Source: JADFSZ01 sp022560555 [NCBI: PVC group bacterium]
GTDB lineage: Bacteria; GCA-001730085; JADFSZ01
Length of the DNA: 11,139 nt
Assembly: GCA_022560555.1 (NCBI GenBank)
Contig: JADFSZ010000042.1
Coordinates: 1 to 11,139, forward strand
Reading direction: 5' to 3'
Numbering within the stretch: the stretch's first letter is position 1; the number at the start of each line of letters is the position of its first letter. The position numbers and the translations under genes are program-made. The notes below the pieces were generated by a model that was not told the DNA's origin, ran no database searches, and worked only from the letters and a program-made list of their open reading frames with translations. Positions 6,919 to 11,139 of the stretch are shown in pieces.

Positions 6919-6953
6919 TACCGTAAATAGATAATGGTAAATGGTAAATGGCA
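6919..6953. repeat. Heptamer repeat array, AATGGTA type, before mlaF
   Basis: Five units in one phase: taccgta, aatagat, aatggta, aatggta, aatggca. The two middle units are identical. On the transcript these read TACCATT, i.e. the same CATTTAC/CCATTTAC motif as before radA, and the array ends seven bases from the mlaF ATG. Confidence 0.8.
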
Positions 6954-6957
6954 AAAG

Positions 6958-7007
6958 AAAAAGTGATTCTTTTTAGTATAATTTGATTCATAATTGAATC
7001 GCTTTTT
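6958..7007 (-). terminator. AT-rich stem-loop, possible terminator between mlaE and mlaF
   Basis: aaaaagtgattc (6958-6969) and gaatcgcttttt (6996-7007) are inverted repeats with one mismatch. The loop contains a second perfect inverted repeat, gattca-taat-tgaatc (6985-7000), which would compete with the outer stem. In the minus-strand RNA the stem is followed by a T-rich run. The stem is poor in G and C, so it would be a weak or partial terminator; a TATACT (6975-6980, minus) in the loop could equally be a -10 box. Seen: the pairing. Inferred: termination. Confidence 0.35.
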
Positions 7008-7025
7008 TTAGTTTTCGTGTTTTTC

Positions 7026-7053
7026 GATTTACGATTTACGAATAACCATTTAC
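7026..7053. repeat. Heptamer repeat array, GATTTAC type, after mlaE
   Basis: Four units in one phase: gatttac, gatttac, gaataac, catttac, ending six bases from the mlaE stop codon. In the transcript they read GTAAATC, the same unit as after mlaD and the inverse of the array before mlaF. Confidence 0.8.
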
Positions 7054-7059
7054 GGTTTT

Positions 7060-7875
7060 TTAGTACATGGCCAATGACATAAAAAAGTCCATAATGAGAA
7101 CCAGCATGCAGGACCAAACAACGGCCCCTGTAGCCGCTCGCCCAACACCCTGGGCACCGCCGGAAGTGTAAAATCCCTTGTAACAGCCGACAATGGCGAT
7201 AATACCTCCAAATACAATCGATTTGAACAATCCCGTCATAAGATCCCTGGGATCGACATAACTGAACATATGTAACAAGTAGTAATGCTTCACCACTCCG
7301 AGAATTTCCACGCTCAGTAAATAGGACGTAAAAATACCGATCGCATTTGTGAAAATCGTCAAAAGAGGCAGCATGATCAGACACGCGACAAATCTCGGAA
7401 TAACAAGATAATGAACAGGATTCGTCCCCAATGTATACAGAGCGTCAATTTGTTCCGTCACGCGCATCGTTCCCAGTTCCGCCGCCATACTCGCTCCCAC
7501 CCTCCCCGACAAAATCAGGGCGGTAACAAAGGGACCAAGTTCACGCATCAACGTGAGGCCGACAACCGTTCCGACTCCGGACTCAAGATCAAACTGACGA
7601 AACTGATAGTAGGACTGCACGGCCATCACCATTCCGATAAACGCTCCGGTATTTAAAATCACGGGCAACGACCCAACGCCGATGCCATAAAGTTGATCAA
7701 GGAACGGTTTGGAACGAAATCGATATTTCCTGACACCTAACAGAGCTTGAAAGCATAAAATGGACATTCCTCCTAGCTCACGCATAAAACGAATGACGTG
7801 AAAACCAAGATTTTCATGCCATGACCCTATAGCCCTAAGTCCTCTCATCTCCACCGCCCGAGTCCGGTTATTCAA
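7060..7875 (-). CDS. mlaE: MlaE-family ABC transporter permease
   Basis: The inner-membrane permease of the MCE lipid transporter; 271 residues with the TTG start, close to E. coli MlaE (260). The amphipathic N-terminal helix (about 30-60) is followed by five hydrophobic segments. Family hallmarks seen: FLDQLYGIGVGSLPVI, TGAFIGMVMAVQ, the cytoplasmic coupling region LMRELGPFVTALILSGRVG and TEQIDALYTLGTNPVHYLV (the EQ-x-DAL motif) and a last segment with GVGRAATGAVV. No STAS (MlaB-like) domain is fused. The start is uncertain: the frame opens at TTG (7875), whose TTGA overlaps the stop of the AsmA-like gene and suggests translational coupling; an ATG ten codons later (7848) also fits the family but has GGTGGAG directly abutting it, too close for a good Shine-Dalgarno. 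Confidence 0.94.
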   Translation of the reverse strand: MNNRTRAVEMRGLRAIGSWHENLGFHVIRFMRELGGMSILCFQALLGVRKYRFRSKPFLDQLYGIGVGSLPVILNTGAFIGMVMAVQSYYQFRQFDLESGVGTVVGLTLMRELGPFVTALILSGRVGASMAAELGTMRVTEQIDALYTLGTNPVHYLVIPRFVACLIMLPLLTIFTNAIGIFTSYLLSVEILGVVKHYYLLHMFSYVDPRDLMTGLFKSIVFGGIIAIVGCYKGFYTSGGAQGVGRAATGAVVWSCMLVLIMDFFMSLAMY

Positions 7876-9770
7876 AATTTAATTTCTTTACCAATCCCCA
7901 TAAAGCTTTCTTCTTCTTTGATCTTAAACAAAAGATCGTTTCCGTCCTTCATTTCATATTCTAGATCAAGTAATGTTTCCCTGGCCCCTTGCCCTTCGCC
8001 TCCGGATGCACTGGAGCCCGCATGTCCGACGTCTCCAAATATATCCAATCCGATTTCCGGCTGCGGCTGATTAACAGTCCACTGTTCCCATTCTAATGAT
8101 TCTCCCACATGCTCAATCTTTAAGCTTGAAAAAATATCCGATTGAGTTAGATCAATAGTGTCTTTGAGTAGAAAGTAATCATTTTCCCTGATAATCCTTG
8201 CGTCCTGCAATACAAGGATAGGCCCATTCCAAGTAAAATCAAATATCATTTTTTTGAATTCAGATATCATTCCAATGCTCCCGTTTTCAATAACAAAAGC
8301 TCCCTTTCCTCCTAAAAAAGGAGACACGCCTTCGATCGAAAGAGATCCATCAACTTGTCCCCCGAGATGCGCAGCCCCTCTGCCTTTCATCACAAGAGGC
8401 TTCATAACGGACAGATCAGCATTCTCACAAGTAAACATAAGGTTATACCGAGGATGATTCGGCTCAAATTCAATTTGTCCGTTGAGGCTTACATGATCCC
8501 CTCTCGCTTCATAAATACGTATTCCTCGTTCATTAAAATGAAAATCAACGAAAATATCACTGAGCATAGAGTCATTTAATTTAAGCCGAGACAAATATAT
8601 TTTAGAGTGATTGTTTTTCATTTCCTCCGATTGGGATTGGTATAATATTTCACACAAAAGCCTTCCCTCAAGAGATATATTATTGTAGACTTTTTCTCTA
8701 ATCAGAAAATCCATATCAACGGAGGCAAAGTTTATGAGACCGTTCAAAACGATTCGACCCAATCCGGATTCAATCTTGAACTCCTCCAAACGTATCCCGC
8801 CCTCATACCAGGCATGCCCCTTTAAGATTGTCTTGTTCTCATTAACGCGCGACCCTCTGGCCCACATGTCCCCTTTAATCAAAAGCTTTTTATAAGGCCC
8901 CGATATTTTCAGTTGGCCTTCCTGGTATAAGCCTTCGAATGACAGGTCCAAATCAATCGATAAGTTGCCGCCCTCATTTGAAATGATTCCATGTCCCTCA
9001 ACCAAAATATATTTTGCGTAAAGCTTCACATTCTCTATGCTCACATTGAACATCCCGTTTTTGCGGGTCAGTTTCATATCAACGGAGCCAAGAGCTTTCG
9101 TGGAACCGAGACCTGTAACATTATTCATGATTTGGCCGAAGTCAATATTGCTTATCGATACAAAAATATCAAAATCCCCGGTGGCAGAATCAACAACCCC
9201 CTTCAGCAGAAAACGATTTACGCTCAATTCATTATCATGATTTGTGAAAACAAAATGCAGCTCATCATCTTCTCCCGGGGCCAAACGCCCCCAGATATTT
9301 TTCATCTCTAAGAGCTCTTGCCCGCTCTCCTGCACTAAAACCATACTCGCGTCTTGGACCTCAATACTTTGAGTTAAACTTGTTTCACCTAAATCCTTAA
9401 GTAATAGCTCTAATCCGTCTTTAAAGTTCCCGTTTTTCACATAAATACGCGCCCCGACAACCCGAACGCGATTTAAAATATCGGGGTCTCCTCCTAAATA
9501 CTCAAAAATATTAAAGTCGGATATTATAGTTTTAACGGACATGGAGGTCAAAAAAAGATAACGTGTCAAATTCATATCAACGTTTGATAACCGCAGGGTT
9601 TTAATAAAATCCGTCTGCACCCTGCCAATAGAGAGAAAACCCTCATCGGCTTCCTTAAAATGACGAGAGAGTTCGTTTGAAATGCGGGTAGTGATGTACA
9701 GATTAAGCGCGGTAAAAACTATCGTAAGCAGAACCGCGCAAATGATTCCCAAAAGTAAACGCTTGAGCAT
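7872..9770 (-). CDS. AsmA-like membrane-anchored envelope protein
   Basis: A 632-residue protein with a basic start and one membrane helix at about 5-27 (MLKRLLLGIICAVLLTIV ...), after which everything is predicted periplasmic. The body is almost all short beta strands in which short blocks end in N-G, G-x-L/I or D-F repeats (for example VEGHGIISNEGGNLSIDLDL, FEIENGSIG-like phrase near residue 500). This is the composition and layout of AsmA/TamB/YhdP/YdbH-type proteins, which form long lipid-carrying grooves from inner to outer membrane. Near residue 580 is a flexible linker SSASGGEGQGA, and the chain ends MGIGKEIKF with a C-terminal phenylalanine. The ATG at 9770 has a GAGG Shine-Dalgarno. 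It follows clpC by 15 bases and overlaps mlaE, which supports an envelope lipid role. I cannot name a specific subfamily from sequence alone. Confidence 0.7.
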   Translation of the reverse strand: MLKRLLLGIICAVLLTIVFTALNLYITTRISNELSRHFKEADEGFLSIGRVQTDFIKTLRLSNVDMNLTRYLFLTSMSVKTIISDFNIFEYLGGDPDILNRVRVVGARIYVKNGNFKDGLELLLKDLGETSLTQSIEVQDASMVLVQESGQELLEMKNIWGRLAPGEDDELHFVFTNHDNELSVNRFLLKGVVDSATGDFDIFVSISNIDFGQIMNNVTGLGSTKALGSVDMKLTRKNGMFNVSIENVKLYAKYILVEGHGIISNEGGNLSIDLDLSFEGLYQEGQLKISGPYKKLLIKGDMWARGSRVNENKTILKGHAWYEGGIRLEEFKIESGLGRIVLNGLINFASVDMDFLIREKVYNNISLEGRLLCEILYQSQSEEMKNNHSKIYLSRLKLNDSMLSDIFVDFHFNERGIRIYEARGDHVSLNGQIEFEPNHPRYNLMFTCENADLSVMKPLVMKGRGAAHLGGQVDGSLSIEGVSPFLGGKGAFVIENGSIGMISEFKKMIFDFTWNGPILVLQDARIIRENDYFLLKDTIDLTQSDIFSSLKIEHVGESLEWEQWTVNQPQPEIGLDIFGDVGHAGSSASGGEGQGARETLLDLEYEMKDGNDLLFKIKEEESFMGIGKEIKF

Positions 9771-9785
9771 GGATCCTCTTTAGGT

Positions 9786-10619
9786 TCATGTACAGGCAAA
9801 TTCCAGTTTAGTTTTTTTACCGGAAACATGAATCTTACCGCCCTTCTTAGCTTCGCCCTTTAATATTAATTCGGATAGTTCATCTTCAAGATATTTCTGG
9901 ATGGCACGCTTCAGCGGTCTTGCCCCATATACATCATCATAGCCTTTTGATATAAGAAAATCCAAAGCGGATTTTGACAAATCAATTTTGATGTTCTTTT
10001 CTTTAAGGCGCTCGGAAACAAATCCAATTTCGTTTTTGATAATACATGATAGATCCTCACGCGACAAACCGCGAAAAACCAGAATATCATCAAGACGATT
10101 GAGGAATTCGGGACGAAACGTCTTTTTGACTTCATCCATAAGACGCTCTTTCATTTTATCATGTGCATCGGCTTGAGATTCTTTCGCTGAAAAACCAACG
10201 GATTTTTGTTTTTTAATCAGATCCGCTCCGACATTCGACGTCATAATCAAAATCGTATTCTTAAAGCTGACCAGTCTTCCGAAATTGTCCGTGAGACGGC
10301 CGTCTTCCATAACTTGCAATAAAATATTAAACACATCCGGATGGGCCTTTTCGATTTCATCGAACAATACAACCGAATAGGGTCTTCGCCTGACTTTTTC
10401 CGCTAATTGCCCGCCTTCTTCATAGCCGACATAGCCCGGAGGAGCCCCAATGAGGCGGGAAACCGCAAACTTTTCCATGTATTCGGACATATCTATTTCG
10501 ATCATGCTGTCCTCATTGCCGAACAGAAATTCCGCTAAGACACGAGCCAAAAATGTCTTCCCGACTCCGGTCGGCCCCAGAAAAAGGAAGGACCCTGTCG
10601 GCCGCTTAGGATCTACCAT
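9786..10619 (-). CDS. clpC: ClpC C-terminal fragment (second AAA+ module), downstream of a frameshift
   Basis: The second ATPase module of the Hsp100 unfoldase ClpC. From the internal ATG, residues show Walker A GPTGVGKT at 15-22, pore loop [11 protein letters not shown] at 62-72, Walker B VVLFDE at 83-88, sensor 1 in MTSNVGA, the tripeptide VGF at 141-143 in the loop that in ClpC/ClpX-type partners docks onto ClpP, and the sensor-2 region [16 protein letters not shown], then a normal C-terminus. The ATG at 10619 is not a natural start: it is the M of [15 protein letters not shown]. In this frame the sequence reads back as [11 protein letters not shown] to about 10652, where it should join the upstream fragment. 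Together with that fragment it is one gene broken by a one-base frameshift. It ends 15 bases before the AsmA-like gene. Confidence 0.93.
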   Translation of the reverse strand: MVDPKRPTGSFLFLGPTGVGKTFLARVLAEFLFGNEDSMIEIDMSEYMEKFAVSRLIGAPPGYVGYEEGGQLAEKVRRRPYSVVLFDEIEKAHPDVFNILLQVMEDGRLTDNFGRLVSFKNTILIMTSNVGADLIKKQKSVGFSAKESQADAHDKMKERLMDEVKKTFRPEFLNRLDDILVFRGLSREDLSCIIKNEIGFVSERLKEKNIKIDLSKSALDFLISKGYDDVYGARPLKRAIQKYLEDELSELILKGEAKKGGKIHVSGKKTKLEFACT

Positions 10620-11139
10620 ACCTGCGCGGGAACGGCGGACACATTTGGATATACTTCAATAATATTACTTTGACCTATGACACGTTTTTTTAATACATCT
10701 CCCATCTGCATCAAACGTTTTGTCTCTTCTTCGGTCAATTCAGTTAAAGGAACGCCCGTCATTTTTGAAACAATCATGGCCACATCCTCGGCCGTTACGA
10801 CGGCATCTAATTCATTCTTCGCGTCCTTCCATCCCTTGCGCATGGTATCGAGCTCAGTTTTGACATTTTTTTCCTTATCACGCAGCTTGGCCGCCATTTC
10901 GAAATCTTGATTTTTAATGGAGGATTCTTTTTCGCTTTTGATTTTCTGAATGCGTTCTTCAAACTCTTTAATATTCGGAGGCGCGCTGGTGACCGCAAGA
11001 CGAACCTTTGAACCGGCTTCATCAATCACATCAATGGCTTTATCCGGCAAAAACCGCCCTGTAATGTAGCGATCGGACAATTTTACGGCAGCTTCAATGG
11101 CCTCATCCAATATCTTGGCGCGGTGATGAGCTTCGAGCC
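10613..11139 (-). CDS. clpC: ClpC middle fragment (end of first AAA+ module, UVR motif), upstream of a frameshift; cut by right edge
   Basis: The frame is open from the right edge, reading [20 protein letters not shown], the end of the first AAA+ module, so the real start lies outside the window. Next come [24 protein letters not shown] (lid of module 1) and a UVR motif ([14 protein letters not shown]) inside the middle coiled region, which identifies ClpC rather than ClpB, whose middle domain is much longer. The start of module 2 follows: [17 protein letters not shown] and [14 protein letters not shown]. After this E the frame runs into non-homologous [13 protein letters not shown] and a TAG at 10615-10613. 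Moving one base at about 10652 restores [12 protein letters not shown] and the correct spacing. ClpC with ClpP degrades unfolded or tagged proteins. The break may be an assembly error. Confidence 0.93.
   Translation of the reverse strand, partial: LEAHHRAKILDEAIEAAVKLSDRYITGRFLPDKAIDVIDEAGSKVRLAVTSAPPNIKEFEERIQKIKSEKESSIKNQDFEMAAKLRDKEKNVKTELDTMRKGWKDAKNELDAVVTAEDVAMIVSKMTGVPLTELTEEETKRLMQMGDVLKKRVIGQSNIIEVYPNVSAVPAQVW

Larger units (their letters stand above)
6913..7059. other. mlaE-mlaF intergenic region with inverted brackets
   Basis: A 147-base gap inside an otherwise functionally coherent transporter set. From left to right it holds a heptamer array (6919-6953), an AT-rich stem-loop (6958-7007) and an oppositely oriented heptamer array (7026-7053). 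A perfect 9-base inverted repeat, accgtaaat (6920-6928) and atttacggt (7048-7056), encloses nearly the whole gap. No gene is visible in it. Confidence 0.65.

Noticed and set aside
6914-7384. 156-codon minus-strand frame within mlaE and the following gap
   Set aside because: It lies in another frame of the clear MlaE permease, is rich in Arg, Cys and His as antisense or out-of-frame products are, and its tail is translated heptamer repeat.
10640-10665. Programmed ribosomal frameshift in clpC
   Set aside because: No slippery heptamer, downstream stem-loop or internal SD stands out, and clpC is not a gene known to use recoding; a one-base deletion explains everything.

Overview
The window carries one strand's worth of genes: every convincing coding region is on the minus strand, so transcription runs from the right edge to the left edge. 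The organism looks like a Gram-negative-type (two-membrane) bacterium of moderate, slightly AT-rich composition. It has a complete MlaE/MlaF/MlaD (MCE) lipid transporter, an AsmA-like envelope protein and an exported protein. It also has a ClpC-type unfoldase with a UVR motif, which is unlike the usual gammaproteobacterial ClpA/ClpB pair. Together with the many 7-base intergenic repeats, this suggests an uncultured lineage of the Omnitrophota/PVC sort. That placement is inference from gene content and style, not from a marker tree.

Layout in transcription order (right to left): a frameshifted clpC running off the right edge (11139-9786); a 632-aa AsmA-like membrane-anchored protein (9770-7872) that overlaps mlaE (7875-7060); a 147-base gap; mlaF (6912-6172); mlaD (6140-5286); a 214-base AT-rich gap; radA (5071-3707); a 143-base gap; gltX (3562-2099); a secreted protein of unknown function (2072-1407); a small DUF4404-like gene (1405-1142); a CaCA-family cation antiporter (1122-160); an 86-base gap; and the first 24 codons of thiL (73-1), cut by the left edge.

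Two spacing styles alternate. Tight junctions (overlap to about 32 bases) tie clpC/asmA-like/mlaE, mlaF/mlaD and gltX/unknown/DUF4404/antiporter into operon-like blocks. All four gaps longer than 80 bases instead hold arrays of degenerate 7-base units. In three of the four, the array after the upstream stop and the array before the downstream start are inverted copies of each other, so the intergenic RNA could fold back on itself. This heptamer bracketing is the most unusual structure in the window.

Functionally, the right half is envelope lipid trafficking (AsmA-like plus MlaEFD) behind a protein-quality-control gene. The left half is housekeeping: recombination and repair (RadA), tRNA charging (GltX), ion exchange, and thiamine diphosphate synthesis (ThiL). 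I see no rRNA, tRNA, CRISPR array, insertion sequence or phage gene.
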